DNA of 39,918 nt from Endomicrobium sp. (GTDB lineage Bacteria; Elusimicrobiota; Endomicrobiia; Endomicrobiales; Endomicrobiaceae). The stretch is from the NCBI GenBank assembly GCA_031266185.1, contig JAISBM010000017.1, positions 1-39,918 of the forward strand, written 5' to 3'. The translations under genes were made by a program, and so were the position numbers. The stretch's first letter is position 1. Each line of letters begins with the position of its first letter. Positions 9,263-18,191 of the stretch are shown in pieces. Under the pieces are notes generated by a model, which saw only the letters and a program-made list of their open reading frames with translations, searched no databases and was not told the DNA's origin.

Positions 9263-9289
9263 TCTAGTTTAGAATCTTATCGGAGTTAC
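9263..9289. repeat. 27-base sequence shared with 39779-39805
   Basis: 22 of 27 bases match a second site at 39779-39805, starting with twelve identical bases (TCTAGTTTAGAA). Both lie in decayed non-coding DNA. It may be a trace of homologous genes or a small dispersed repeat; two copies in AT-rich DNA could also be chance. Confidence 0.25.
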
Positions 9290-9356
9290 CTCATAATGTT
9301 TATTTGCGATTTACCGCCATAAGTGATTGGCAGAACTGAGATACTAATAAGTACCA

Positions 9357-9541
9357 TCAACACATCATAACCTCGCCATAATTAGGACCTAATGTACTAC
9401 CATTGCCTGCAACATTAAACGTGTTGTGGTTTACTCTAGATTAATTGTTTGTGATAAAGCAATTCCTGATATCACTGATATAAAAAGGGAACTACTAACA
9501 ATACATGCCAACTTTTGCTTATCATTACCATTTATATCCAC
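9357..9541 (-). pseudogene. Decayed 5' end of an exported (surface) protein gene
   Basis: The 451 bases between the antiporter gene and rpoD hold no intact gene. On the - strand a frame from GTG at 9541 reads a basic start (NDKQK) followed by the hydrophobic run LACIVSSSLFISVISGIALS and QTINLE, ending in TAA at 9431-9433. This looks like a signal peptide with a cleavage region. In another frame, immediately downstream, NTFNVAGNGSTLGPNYGEV (about 9357-9421) resembles the Asn/Gly-rich passenger of a surface protein. I read this as a frameshifted, truncated gene for an exported protein. No family assignment is possible, and the rest (9242-9356, 9542-9692) shows nothing recognisable. Confidence 0.4.
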
Positions 9542-9692
9542 ACATAAAAAATTAGATCCTATCAAAAACCCTTTGATATCACAACTTCTTTTTATGCTTT
9601 TATGGGACTCTTCAAGTCACATTTTAATCATTTTTTCTCTATTAATGTATACACAGCGCTTTGTAATATGACAATTTGTAATGTCAAATTAG

Positions 9693-11411
9693 TTAATCCA
9701 AATATTCTCTTAAAGATTTACTCCTACTAGGATGTCTTAACTTTCTTATGGCTTTTGCTTCTATTTGTCTTACTCTTTCTCTTGTAACACCGAACTTCTT
9801 GCCAACCTCTTCTAGAGTGCTAGGATAACCAACACCTACACCATACCTTAAACTTATGATTTCAGCTTCTCTTGGGGTTAAAGTATTTAAAACTTTTTCT
9901 AGTTCAAGTTGAAGCCTATATTGTTGCGTTTTGGCAACAGGACTTGGACTATTGTGATCCTCAACAAAATCTTCAAGACGAGAGTCATCTTCTTCACCAA
10001 CAGGTGTTGCAAGAGAAACCGGCTCTTGCATCATTTTCAATATTTTCCTAATTCTATCTGTAGAAAACTTTAAAACTTTCGCATATTCCTTAATAGTTGG
10101 CTCTCTACCTATATCTTGCTGAAATTTCTTTTTAACTTTTGTAAGTTTTGAAATAAGTTCTTTCATATGGACAGGAATTCTAATAGTCCTTGCTTGATCT
10201 GCAATAGCTCGGTTAATAGATTGTCTTATCCACCACGTTGCATAGGTTGAAAATTTAAAGCCTCTTTTCCATTCAAACTTTTCAACTGCTTTTGAAAGCC
10301 CGAGATTTCCTTCTTGAATTAAATCTGATAACTCTAAGTTACTTATCCCAACATGCTTTTTAGCAATAGAAACAACAAGCCTAAAATTGGCTTCAATAAG
10401 TTTCATTTTGTCTCTATGGATAATATCCTCAAGCTCTCTAATTTTTCTATCTGTTTCTATCATCTCTTCTGTGCTTATAACAAAACTTTCTTGCATATTA
10501 GCTTTTTTATCTAAAAGAAATTGTGCTCTTTCCATATCTTCTTTTACATCTTTTACAGGAGCTCCTGTATGTTTTTTAAAATCCGCTGCAGAAATTTTAC
10601 CTATCTCGTAACTCTTATACAAAGTTTTAATTTTCAAAACTGGATTTTTGTATTTACGCTCAAATCTTCTTAGATCATCTTTTATTTCATTCAGTTTTTG
10701 AGCTATCGTTTTAATTTTATTAATAAGCCTTTTTATTTTATCTTGGTTTAAGTTAAGACCTACTATCAACTTAACAATTTTTAAACGTAATTCTTTTATT
10801 TTATTTAAATAGTTTTCTTTATCTTTAACTGAAATTTTCCCTTTTAGTTTCTTTTCATAAGTATTTATGTTCTTTTCTATGGCATTTATTTTTTTAACAA
10901 CAGTTTTAATTTTTACTCCCATGCCCCTCAGCTGAGCTTGAGATTTTCTACCTCTAGGCATAAGCTCTTTTGTTGTCATTTCTTGTTGCCCTATAAGAGT
11001 TTCCCAGTTTCTTATCTCTTTTATAATAAGAGGAGATTCTAAAACTATTAATTTTAATTTTTTTTCATTCTCTCTTATGTTTTTTGCAAGTTCAACCTCT
11101 ACAGTTCTTTCCAAAAGAGGTACCTTCGCCATTTCACTCAAGTACATTCTAACAGGATTTATATCTTCTTCCTCATCAGAACCTTTAACGGATTGTTCTA
11201 TAGCTCCGGTATCTTTTTGCATCTTTTCTTCTAAATATTCTTTATTATCTACAACTTTAATACCTAAATCATCTAAAGCCACAAAAAAACTGTCTATTTT
11301 TTCTGCAACAATAGATTTTTGAGGAAGACTATTACTTATGTCCTCATAACTAAGATAACCTTGCTTCCTCCCAAAATCAATTAAATTTTTAAATGAATCT
11401 TTTTTTGTCAT
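9693..11411 (-). CDS. rpoD: RNA polymerase primary sigma factor (sigma-70)
   Basis: Directs RNA polymerase to housekeeping promoters. 572 residues. Region 1.1 is at the N terminus ([20 protein letters not shown]), and region 1.2 is [21 protein letters not shown] Lys-rich, probably helical non-conserved insert of about 200 residues follows. Regions 2.2-2.4 are [20 protein letters not shown] and [20 protein letters not shown]. Region 4.2 with its helix-turn-helix is [25 protein letters not shown] lies six bases before the ATG. It begins one base after the dnaG stop, the classic dnaG-rpoD pairing of the macromolecular-synthesis operon. Confidence 0.98.
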   Translation of the reverse strand: MTKKDSFKNLIDFGRKQGYLSYEDISNSLPQKSIVAEKIDSFFVALDDLGIKVVDNKEYLEEKMQKDTGAIEQSVKGSDEEEDINPVRMYLSEMAKVPLLERTVEVELAKNIRENEKKLKLIVLESPLIIKEIRNWETLIGQQEMTTKELMPRGRKSQAQLRGMGVKIKTVVKKINAIEKNINTYEKKLKGKISVKDKENYLNKIKELRLKIVKLIVGLNLNQDKIKRLINKIKTIAQKLNEIKDDLRRFERKYKNPVLKIKTLYKSYEIGKISAADFKKHTGAPVKDVKEDMERAQFLLDKKANMQESFVISTEEMIETDRKIRELEDIIHRDKMKLIEANFRLVVSIAKKHVGISNLELSDLIQEGNLGLSKAVEKFEWKRGFKFSTYATWWIRQSINRAIADQARTIRIPVHMKELISKLTKVKKKFQQDIGREPTIKEYAKVLKFSTDRIRKILKMMQEPVSLATPVGEEDDSRLEDFVEDHNSPSPVAKTQQYRLQLELEKVLNTLTPREAEIISLRYGVGVGYPSTLEEVGKKFGVTRERVRQIEAKAIRKLRHPSRSKSLREYLD

Positions 11412-11412
11412 T

Positions 11413-13161
11413 TTATTTCCCTGATCCTTTTAAAAGGGCTGTTAGTTTTTTATATTCGTCAAACAACTCATCGTCTTTTTCTTTTTTACCTTCTGTCATA
11501 AGAAGAATGTCTTTTTCTAGTACCGCTCTTCTTCTTTTAAAAATACTTAATTCAATATCTCTTAAAATACTGTTAAAAGCTTCGTTTACATTATTGTACT
11601 TAATACTATTTAAGGTAACATCTGAAAACCAATTTGCGTCATCTTGTGAAAGCAAATTTAAAATTTCAGCATCGTTTAAACCTGAAAAAATAAATTCAAA
11701 AACCTTTTTACATCTAGCATCAAAAAAACAATCTACATTGACTCTTTCAACAAATTCTCTATTATTTAAAACAATAGTTAAGAGGCTTTCTTCTAAAGAC
11801 ATAGAAAACTTTTTATTTTTATTAAGTGTTTTACTTAAACTTACACTTTCTTCTTTTGTATATCCATTAAATTTTAATTTTTTTTTCTTTTTAAACTCTT
11901 TATAAATAATTGCTTCATCAACATTTAGATATTGTGAAATACTTTTTATCCACTCACTTTGAACTACAGCATTACCACTTTTTGATACAAAATCTAAAAG
12001 ATTTGATACGGCTCTTGCTTTAATTTCAGGTGACTTATCTTTTTGACTGCCATAAACTCTGGCAATCATAAAATCTATTGCACTTTTAGAAGTAGTATCA
12101 ACAAGCCTTTTAAACGCTTCTTTACCATATTGATTCAAATATTCGTCTGCATCAACATTTTCTGGCAAAGAGGACACTCTTATCTCTATACCTTCCTCAA
12201 CTAAAATTTCAAGAGACCTTTGGGCCGCAGCTCTACCCGCACTATCTGAATCAAAAAGCAAAGTAACACTATCTGCATACCTTGAAATTAACTTAGCATG
12301 TTTTTGTGTAAAAGCTGTACCTAAACTAGCAACAGCTCCCACAACACCAAACTGTTGCGGAACAATAACATCCATATAACCTTCAAGTACAATAATTCTT
12401 CTTTCCTTGCGTAATTGTGGCAAAGTTTGAAACAAACCATACAAATTAGACGATTTTGAATAAATACTTGTTTCAGGAGTGTTTATATATTTTGGCTGTT
12501 GATCTGTAAGGGTTCTCCCTCCAAATGCTACAATTCTACCTTGAACATCAAAAATCGGAAACACAATTCTTTCCGACATATATTCAAAAAAATTCCCTTT
12601 GTCTGTTTTTGTTATTATGCCTGCTTTAATAAGATTTTCAACTGTAAAACCTTTTTTTGTAGCTGCTTGTATAAGTTGTCCCTTTGAACAAAAACCTATT
12701 TTAAACCTAACTATCGTATCGCGAGTAATTCCACGCTTTATAAGATAGTCCATAGCTTTTTTTGCACTAGCATTTTCCATTAAACATCTATGGTAAAATA
12801 TAGCTGAATTTTCCAATATGTCAAGTAGTAAAAGTCTTTGCGAAGGAATACCAGAGCTTTGTTTTACATCTTGTATTGTGATATTTGCTTTTTTAGCAAG
12901 TTTTTTTACAGACTCAATCCAAGATATATTGTCAGCAAGCATAACAAACTTAAAAACATCGCCAGAAACATTACAACCAAAACATCTAAAAATACCTTTT
13001 TCAGGACTTATAATAAAAGAAGGTGTTTTTTCATTATGAAAAATACAACACGCCTTCCAATTACGCCCAACTCTTTTCAAATCAGGTATATATTCTCTTA
13101 CTACTGACTCTATATTACTAGATAATCTTATTTTTTCAATTATATCATCAGGTATTGCCAT
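11413..13161 (-). CDS. dnaG: DNA primase
   Basis: Makes RNA primers for DNA replication at the fork. 582 residues. The N-terminal CHC2 zinc finger is complete (C39, H42, C60, C63, in [11 protein letters not shown] and [12 protein letters not shown]). The TOPRIM core contains [18 protein letters not shown] and [20 protein letters not shown], with the metal-binding acidic residues. The C-terminal helicase-interacting part is poorly conserved, as usual. It lies between the NIF3-family gene and rpoD with one- to two-base gaps, so it is clearly cotranscribed with them. Confidence 0.97.
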   Translation of the reverse strand: MAIPDDIIEKIRLSSNIESVVREYIPDLKRVGRNWKACCIFHNEKTPSFIISPEKGIFRCFGCNVSGDVFKFVMLADNISWIESVKKLAKKANITIQDVKQSSGIPSQRLLLLDILENSAIFYHRCLMENASAKKAMDYLIKRGITRDTIVRFKIGFCSKGQLIQAATKKGFTVENLIKAGIITKTDKGNFFEYMSERIVFPIFDVQGRIVAFGGRTLTDQQPKYINTPETSIYSKSSNLYGLFQTLPQLRKERRIIVLEGYMDVIVPQQFGVVGAVASLGTAFTQKHAKLISRYADSVTLLFDSDSAGRAAAQRSLEILVEEGIEIRVSSLPENVDADEYLNQYGKEAFKRLVDTTSKSAIDFMIARVYGSQKDKSPEIKARAVSNLLDFVSKSGNAVVQSEWIKSISQYLNVDEAIIYKEFKKKKKLKFNGYTKEESVSLSKTLNKNKKFSMSLEESLLTIVLNNREFVERVNVDCFFDARCKKVFEFIFSGLNDAEILNLLSQDDANWFSDVTLNSIKYNNVNEAFNSILRDIELSIFKRRRAVLEKDILLMTEGKKEKDDELFDEYKKLTALLKGSGK

Positions 13162-13163
13162 TT

Positions 13164-14123
13164 TTATCTTCTAAATCTTCTAAAACCTGAACATTCTACA
13201 AACTCAAGTTTTTGAACAAATTTCTTTTCCAACTTATCAAAAAGTAAATTTAATCCTAAATTATCAGAAGAAATATGCCCTGCTAAAATAATATTTAAAT
13301 GATGTTTTTCAGCTTCTTTTACAGCTTTTGGACTCAAATGCATTACAACCACAGTACTTATTCCTGCTATAGCAAGTTTTTCAAAAGACTCTATAGGCCC
13401 TTCTGTGCCACCAGTCATATCAACAAAAACTTTTCCACACCTAGAGTAATTATTCCCACTAAGAATAAATGGTGCATGCCCTATTTTTATTGCATGCTGA
13501 TATTCCGGAAAACTTTCAAGCAGTTCAACAATCTTTTTTAAATATACAGGATTTAAATTGTTAATTTTGTCTTGTAAAAATGAGGCCACATGATTATCTG
13601 CAACAGTGTGAGCTGTCATCAAAGGAACATTTAACAACTTTGCAGCATCATAAACTCTTTCATTATTTTGAGGTAAAACGCTTCTATAAACTTCTTTTAT
13701 TCTTTCAGAAACAATTTTTTCTGTAATATTAATAGGTATACCTTGTTTGTTTAAAATATCTGCCTGCATACCTATAACATTACTAAACGTAGAATATGCA
13801 TATCCTTCAGGATGATGAGCTATAACTAAGTCTATTTTAACGCCAGAATTTATTAAACTCTTTGCAACTAAAAGCTCTTGCGTTTCTATATCTATGCCAA
13901 CCATAACTGTTTTGATATCTAAGTTTTCGTCACCATATAAAATTCTAGAATCATAATATGGATTTGTTAAGCTTTCTATATCAAAATTTGTTTTTTTGGT
14001 ATCAGGAAGAACATCATACTCTTCTTTACGTTTTAACAAATCCAATTCTACAACGGATTTATCTCTGGGATCTGTCTTTTTACCTTCCCGAATAAATAAA
14101 TCCTGTATATCTTTTAATTTCAT
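13164..14123 (-). CDS. NIF3-family dinuclear-metal protein (DUF34)
   Basis: A member of the widespread NIF3/YbgI family, which forms ring-shaped oligomers with a two-metal site; its true substrate is not established and the label GTP cyclohydrolase I type 2 is often misapplied. 319 residues. Likely metal ligands are in DLVIAHHPEGYAYS, MTAHTVADNHV and ILAGHISSDNLGLN. The N-terminal about 70 residues (KLKDIQDLFIREGKKTDPRD and onward) precede the conserved core. AAGGT lies five bases before the ATG. It is placed between rpsU and dnaG, with two bases to dnaG, suggesting co-expression with replication and transcription genes. Confidence 0.85.
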   Translation of the reverse strand: MKLKDIQDLFIREGKKTDPRDKSVVELDLLKRKEEYDVLPDTKKTNFDIESLTNPYYDSRILYGDENLDIKTVMVGIDIETQELLVAKSLINSGVKIDLVIAHHPEGYAYSTFSNVIGMQADILNKQGIPINITEKIVSERIKEVYRSVLPQNNERVYDAAKLLNVPLMTAHTVADNHVASFLQDKINNLNPVYLKKIVELLESFPEYQHAIKIGHAPFILSGNNYSRCGKVFVDMTGGTEGPIESFEKLAIAGISTVVVMHLSPKAVKEAEKHHLNIILAGHISSDNLGLNLLFDKLEKKFVQKLEFVECSGFRRFRR

Positions 14124-14178
14124 AATTTACCTTAACAAAATAAAAGGGAGCACATGAAGATTAACACAACGCTCTTAT

Positions 14179-14391
14179 TTATGCAGTTCTAAATTTTTTG
14201 TTATCTTTAAGCATTTTACGACGTATTTTTCTTTTAGTTTCAGCAAGTTTTTCTTTTTTTAATACACTTGGCGATTTATAAAATTCTCGTTTTTTTATTT
14301 CTTGCATTATTCCATTTTTTTCACATTCTCTTTTGAAACGCCTAATAGCTTCCTCTATAGATTCACCTTCACGAACTTTAATATTTACCAT
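14179..14391 (-). CDS. rpsU: 30S ribosomal protein S21
   Basis: Small basic protein of the 30S platform near the anti-Shine-Dalgarno end of 16S rRNA. 70 residues from the ATG at 14391, the usual length. It reads MVNIKVREGESIEEAIRRFK, continues with the conserved RECEKNGIMQEIKKREFY and ends in an Arg/Lys-rich tail. The upstream GTG at 14406 lies inside the Shine-Dalgarno region (AAGGTGG) and is rejected as the start. rpsU heads the rpsU-dnaG-rpoD macromolecular-synthesis operon, here with a NIF3 gene between rpsU and dnaG. Confidence 0.95.
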   Translation of the reverse strand: MVNIKVREGESIEEAIRRFKRECEKNGIMQEIKKREFYKSPSVLKKEKLAETKRKIRRKMLKDNKKFRTA

Positions 14392-14406
14392 TTTTAAAAA
14401 CACCAC

Positions 14407-14421
14407 CTTTCTTAAAGAAAG
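14407..14421. promoter_or_regulatory. Perfect palindrome overlapping the rpsU ribosome binding site
   Basis: CTTTCTTAAAGAAAG is a perfect inverted repeat with 7-base arms around one central base. It directly abuts and partly overlaps the rpsU Shine-Dalgarno (AAGGTGG). It could act as a DNA operator or as a small mRNA hairpin that limits ribosome access. Function is inferred from position only. Confidence 0.3.
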
Positions 14422-14456
14422 ATTATTTTATACAAAAACTTACCGATTACACATTT

Positions 14457-14804
14457 TCAACCTGGAGGCCAGCCAAAAACTCTTCCTCCAAGTAGATGGT
14501 AATGTATATGAAAAACAGTTTGACCACCATCTATGCCACAATTATTTATAAGTCTAAAACCGTTTCTCATCTCTTTAAACTGTTTACTTATTTTGGAAGC
14601 AACAATTTGTATATGCCCTAACACTTGCTCTTCTTGACAAGAAACATCTCCTAAACAAGCTATGTGTTTTTTAGAAACAATTATGATGTGAACAGGTGCT
14701 TTGGGATTTATATCCTTAAAAGCAAAAGCAATTTCATCCTCATAAACTTTATGGGAGGGAATTTTTCCTTTAGCTATATTACAAAAAATGCAATTTTCTG
14801 ACAT
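14457..14804 (-). CDS. HIT-family nucleotide hydrolase (HinT-like)
   Basis: A histidine-triad protein that hydrolyses adenosine phosphoramidates or related nucleotides. 115 residues, the standard HinT size. The N-terminal CIFCNIAKGKIPSHKVYED and AFKDINPKAPVHIIIVSKKH are conserved, and the active-site triad is HIHYHLLGGR near the C terminus. A good promoter lies just upstream. It ends 65 bases before rpsU on the same strand, so it may be the first gene of the rpsU-dnaG-rpoD transcript. Confidence 0.95.
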   Translation of the reverse strand: MSENCIFCNIAKGKIPSHKVYEDEIAFAFKDINPKAPVHIIIVSKKHIACLGDVSCQEEQVLGHIQIVASKISKQFKEMRNGFRLINNCGIDGGQTVFHIHYHLLGGRVFGWPPG

Positions 14805-14827
14805 TTAAAACCCAGTTTTAATATTAA

Positions 14828-14856
14828 ATTATGGCAAAATATTATCAAATTTTCAA
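14828..14856 (-). promoter_or_regulatory. Sigma-70 promoter for hit (and probably rpsU-nif3-dnaG-rpoD)
   Basis: On the - strand, TTGAAA (-35, 14851-14856) and CATAAT (-10, 14828-14833) are separated by exactly 17 bases, and TGC in front of the -10 makes it an extended -10. The start would be near 14821, about 17 bases before the hit ATG. It is the best-formed promoter I see in the window. Confidence 0.55.
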
Positions 14857-14985
14857 CAAAATAGCAAATTCTAAAGCTATTATACTTTCTTTGCAATATT
14901 GCTAAAATATTTGATCTAAAAACTATGTCTCAGATATACTTTTCTTTGAAATAAGTATGTATAATTAAAATTATAATCAAAACCT

Positions 14986-15164
14986 AATGGCGCAAATATT
15001 CTTATAGGTCCTGAAGGCGGTTTTGAAAATGAAGAAGTTGAATTTGCTAGATCTTTAAATATTATATTAGAACACTAGTCTTTGGAGAAAATATTCTAAG
15101 AACAGAAACTGCAGCAATAGCAGCAAGTATTTTAGCAATTCAGTTCATAAATGGGACAATTTAA
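14986..15164 (+). pseudogene. rsmE: Truncated, frameshifted 3' end of rsmE (16S rRNA m3U1498 methyltransferase)
   Basis: RsmE methylates U1498 of 16S rRNA. Only its C-terminal SPOUT-knot part is left. The first frame reads NGANILIGPEGGFENEEVEF and ARSLNIILEH, then hits a TAG. In a second frame FGENILRTETAAIAASILAI and QFINGTI follow, ending in TAA at 15162-15164. GPEGG and the LRTETA motif are family hallmarks (AdoMet-binding knot). The N-terminal two thirds are absent; 14857-14985 has at most weak traces. The stop abuts the mtaB ATG directly, matching the common rsmE-mtaB gene order, so the operon partner survived while rsmE decayed. Confidence 0.85.
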
Positions 15165-16337
15165 ATGACAAAATTTTATATTTATACTTTTGGCTGTAAA
15201 GTAAACCAATACGAATCTCAAGTTATATCGGAAAAATATAAAAAAGACAACTTTGTACATGTAAAAACTCCGGAAGAAGCAGATATTATTATTTTTAATT
15301 CTTGTACAGTAACAAAACAAGCAGATAAAGAATGTCAATATTTTTTAAGAAAAGCTTCTAAATTCCCAAATAATCCTAAAATAATACTTACAGGATGCTT
15401 AGCAAAAAATATTGACATAAAACAAAGCCTAAAAAATGAGAGCATAATAATTGTACAAGACAAAACAACACTGTTTCCTGAACATACAAAACAAGCAATT
15501 ACAAGTTTTGATAAACGTTCTCGCGCTTTTTTAAAAATACAAGACGGATGTGACAGCTTTTGCAGTTATTGCATAGTTCCATATGTTAGAAATACTCTTT
15601 GGAGCAAACCTGACAATGAAGTTATTTCAGAAATTACAAACCTTGTAATAAACGGTTATAGCGAAATAGTCTTAACTGGAATACATATAGGCAAATATGA
15701 TGGAGGTTGTTCAAACTTACTTAATAAAATAATTAAAATTCCTCTAGAGTTTAGAGTAAGAATTTCGTCAATAGAGATAAACGAAATTGATAATAAACTA
15801 ATAGAACTCATGCAAAGCTACCCTGAAAAAATATGCCATCACTTGCATATTCCTTTACAGTCAGGTAATGACGATATTTTAAAATACATGAATAGAAAAT
15901 ATCTAACCAAAGCTTTTGAAGAAAAAATCAAACACATAACAAACATTTTACCAGATTTAGCACTCACAACAGATATTATCACAGGGTTCCCTGGAGAAAA
16001 CAAAGAACATCACAAAGAAACTTGTAATTTTATAAAACAAAACCCATTTTCAAGACTTCACGTTTTCAGATATTCTGATAGAAACGGGACAAAAGCATCA
16101 TCATTTATTAACAAAGTACCACAAAACATAATTAAGAGCCGAGCAAAAGATTTATTTGAAATAGACTTAGAAAAAAGAAAAGAATTTATAAATAAAAATA
16201 TCGGTAAAAAAAGAAAAACTGTAAAAATAGGAAAAGATAAAGTACTTACCGATAACTATATAACAATAATAACAGACACTACAAAAATTAGCAAAAAAAT
16301 TTTCGAAGTTATAGTACCTGAAAATGCAGGAATTTAA
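15165..16337 (+). CDS. mtaB: tRNA t6A37 methylthiotransferase MtaB
   Basis: A radical-SAM methylthiotransferase that converts t6A37 to ms2t6A37 in tRNAs reading ANN codons. 390 residues. The N-terminal UPF0004 domain carries cysteines for a second Fe-S cluster (YTFGCKVNQYE, FNSCTVTKQAD, LTGCLAKN). The radical-SAM cluster motif CxxxCxxC is in DGCDSFCSYCIVPYVR, and GYSEIVLTGIHIGKYDGG is diagnostic for the MtaB/MiaB group. The start follows the broken rsmE stop directly. MtaB is favoured over MiaB by its length and sequence motifs. Confidence 0.93.
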   Translation: MTKFYIYTFGCKVNQYESQVISEKYKKDNFVHVKTPEEADIIIFNSCTVTKQADKECQYFLRKASKFPNNPKIILTGCLAKNIDIKQSLKNESIIIVQDKTTLFPEHTKQAITSFDKRSRAFLKIQDGCDSFCSYCIVPYVRNTLWSKPDNEVISEITNLVINGYSEIVLTGIHIGKYDGGCSNLLNKIIKIPLEFRVRISSIEINEIDNKLIELMQSYPEKICHHLHIPLQSGNDDILKYMNRKYLTKAFEEKIKHITNILPDLALTTDIITGFPGENKEHHKETCNFIKQNPFSRLHVFRYSDRNGTKASSFINKVPQNIIKSRAKDLFEIDLEKRKEFINKNIGKKRKTVKIGKDKVLTDNYITIITDTTKISKKIFEVIVPENAGI

Positions 16338-16399
16338 TTATAAAAACACTAATTTTTAAAATCTAACTTGCTCGACAGAGCTTACTGGAACTAACAATT

Positions 16400-16560
16400 T
16401 TATAAGTAAATTCCAGATGCTTCATTAAGGCTGACCAAATCAGGTGAACCACCAAGCCCAAAATATGACACAAAAACATCTAAACTTCCCTCATATCCAG
16501 AATATTCTATGTGCCTACCCCCAACAACTTGATATTTCGGGTTATTGTAAGCTTTTGATA
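16400..16560 (-). pseudogene. C-terminal stump of an unknown gene
   Basis: Downstream of the M20 amidohydrolase a - strand frame without any start codon stays open for about 54 codons up to TAA at 16400-16402. It reads SKAYNNPKYQVVGGRHIEYS, GYEGSLDVFVSYFGLGGSPD and LVSLNEASGIYL. The mixed composition, with Gly, Tyr, Pro and His, is unlike random AT-rich translation, so it is probably the end of a lost gene. The family is not recognised. The remaining bases 16338-16399 show nothing. Confidence 0.4.
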
Positions 16561-17709
16561 TTACTTTTTTAAAAACTTATCTAGTGTATAAAACAAATAT
16601 TTTGAAGCTTGTGCAATAGCACTTTCATCTATATTAAAATTATTATGGTGCCAAGGGTTAGACGTAGCCTTATCTTTAGATGTCCCTATATACATAAAAT
16701 TTCCAGGAACAACATGTAAATATTCTGAGAAATCCTCACCTCCCATGGATGGTTTTTGTAATATTTCAACATTGCTTTTTCCATAAAATTCTTCTGCTGC
16801 TTCTATACAATGTTTTGTGATTTCTGGAGTATTAATTAACGGCTCTCCTATTGAATTGTACTCTGCAATACATTTTACTCCATAAGATTTTTCTATACCT
16901 TTTAACTTATTTAAAATACTGTTCTTTATAAATTTTCTAGCTTTATTGTTAAAAGTTCTTACTGTCCCATAAAGAGTTATTTGTTTGCATATCACATTGT
17001 ATGCATCTCCACCCTCAATTTTGCCAAATGTTATAACAGAATTTTCTAACGGATCTAACTCCCTTGAAATAATACCCTGAACCATACTTATAAAAGTACT
17101 ACTAGCAACTAAAGCATCTTTACCTTCGTGAGGATAAGCACCGTGCGCAATTTCTCCAATAATTTCTATTTTGAGTTGATCAACGCCAGCCATCATTTCA
17201 TTGTACTTAAAAGCAATTTTGCCAGACTTTACCCACGGACTTACGTGTATTGCTAATATAAAATCAACATCAGGATTTTTTAAAGCTCCATTAAATATCA
17301 TATTCTTTGCGCCACCTGACGTTTCCTCACTAGGTTGAAAAATTAACCTCACATTACCTTGTAAATTATTTCTCTTATCTTTGAGCAGCTTTGCAGCTCC
17401 AAGCACTATAGCAACATGAGCATCGTGACCACAGGCGTGCATAACGCCCTTATTAAGTGACTTATATTCTATATTGTTTTTCTCATAAACCGGTAAAGCA
17501 TCTATATCTGCCCTCAAAGCTATTGTTTTACCTTTTGGATCTCCTACAACAGTGCCAATTATGCCAGTTTTATTTATACGTTTAAAAGGTATATCATAAC
17601 TTCTAAGTTTTGATTCAATAAATTTTGCAGTATTAAACTCATTTCCACCAAGTTCAGGATTTTTGTGAATATATCTTCTAATATCAATAACTTCTTTATC
17701 AAAAGTCAT
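16561..17709 (-). CDS. M20-family amidohydrolase (N-acyl-amino-acid or aminoacylase type)
   Basis: A dizinc amidohydrolase that removes acyl groups from amino acids or related compounds. 382 residues. Metal-site motifs are all present: MHACGHDAHVAIVLGAAKLL, IFQPSEETSGGAKNM, LAIHVSP and MGGEDFSEYL, plus HHNNFNIDE near the end. A lid domain lies in the middle. Possible substrates include hippurate-like N-acyl amino acids or N-acetyl-diaminopimelate; sequence alone does not separate these. GGGGAT is six bases before the ATG. It is the last intact gene of the long - strand run and follows acpS by 43 bases. Confidence 0.92.
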   Translation of the reverse strand: MTFDKEVIDIRRYIHKNPELGGNEFNTAKFIESKLRSYDIPFKRINKTGIIGTVVGDPKGKTIALRADIDALPVYEKNNIEYKSLNKGVMHACGHDAHVAIVLGAAKLLKDKRNNLQGNVRLIFQPSEETSGGAKNMIFNGALKNPDVDFILAIHVSPWVKSGKIAFKYNEMMAGVDQLKIEIIGEIAHGAYPHEGKDALVASSTFISMVQGIISRELDPLENSVITFGKIEGGDAYNVICKQITLYGTVRTFNNKARKFIKNSILNKLKGIEKSYGVKCIAEYNSIGEPLINTPEITKHCIEAAEEFYGKSNVEILQKPSMGGEDFSEYLHVVPGNFMYIGTSKDKATSNPWHHNNFNIDESAIAQASKYLFYTLDKFLKK

Positions 17710-17752
17710 ATTTTATCCCCTATAATATATATTTAAATAAAATTCTAGATTT

Positions 17753-18085
17753 CTATGAAAATATTGCAACCGCAACTGCATATTTGTCAGTATGTGAAAT
17801 TGATAGTTCCATTTTTGTATTTTTTTTGTTTTTAATAAAAACTTCTGGTTTGCCATATTTATTATTTATTATTTTAATATCTGTAATAGCAATTTTTCTA
17901 TTTTTAGAGCTAAGAGCTTTCCAAACAGCTTCTTTTGCAGCAAACCTAACAGCTAAATGTTGAGCAACATTTTTTTTAGAATAAGAATAGTCTATTTCTT
18001 CTTGAGAAAAAATACGTTTAATAATTTTTGAGTTTTTTAAATATTTGTTAAATCTTTTCACTTCTTCTATGTCTATGCCTATCAT
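17753..18085 (-). CDS. acpS: Holo-[acyl-carrier-protein] synthase
   Basis: Transfers 4'-phosphopantetheine from CoA to acyl carrier protein, activating it for fatty acid synthesis. 110 residues, a normal length. The Mg-binding MIGIDIEEV motif is at the N terminus, RFAAKEAVWKAL is the second signature, and ELSISHTDKYAVAVAI closes the fold. GGAG is nine bases before the ATG. It follows glmS after about 106 bases that hold no recognisable feature. CoA for this reaction depends on the panB/panC genes found elsewhere in the window. Confidence 0.95.
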   Translation of the reverse strand: MIGIDIEEVKRFNKYLKNSKIIKRIFSQEEIDYSYSKKNVAQHLAVRFAAKEAVWKALSSKNRKIAITDIKIINNKYGKPEVFIKNKKNTKMELSISHTDKYAVAVAIFS

Positions 18086-18191
18086 ATCTACCGACTCCCA
18101 AGTTATTGCAAAACCTTAAATACGTTTTATAAAAATAAATCTAAACTCTATGTTGCAACTAGAAATAATAATATAGGAATTACATTTAAAT

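Noticed and set aside
9426-9671. 81-codon + strand frame after the antiporter gene
   Set aside because: The opposite strand gives a better reading (a signal peptide followed by a Gly/Asn-rich segment), and this frame lacks a ribosome binding site.
11393-11905. 170-codon + strand frame
   Set aside because: Complement of the dnaG 3' region; Phe/Ser/Leu-rich composition typical of an antisense shadow.
16369-16416. Inverted repeats GCTC/GAGC and CTGGAA/TTCCAG as an mtaB terminator
   Set aside because: Stems of 4 and 6 bases with long or weak loops and no following T-run.
18086-18191. Possible terminator or riboswitch between glmS and acpS
   Set aside because: Only weak short inverted repeats; no stable GC stem with a U-run and no glmS ribozyme-like features.
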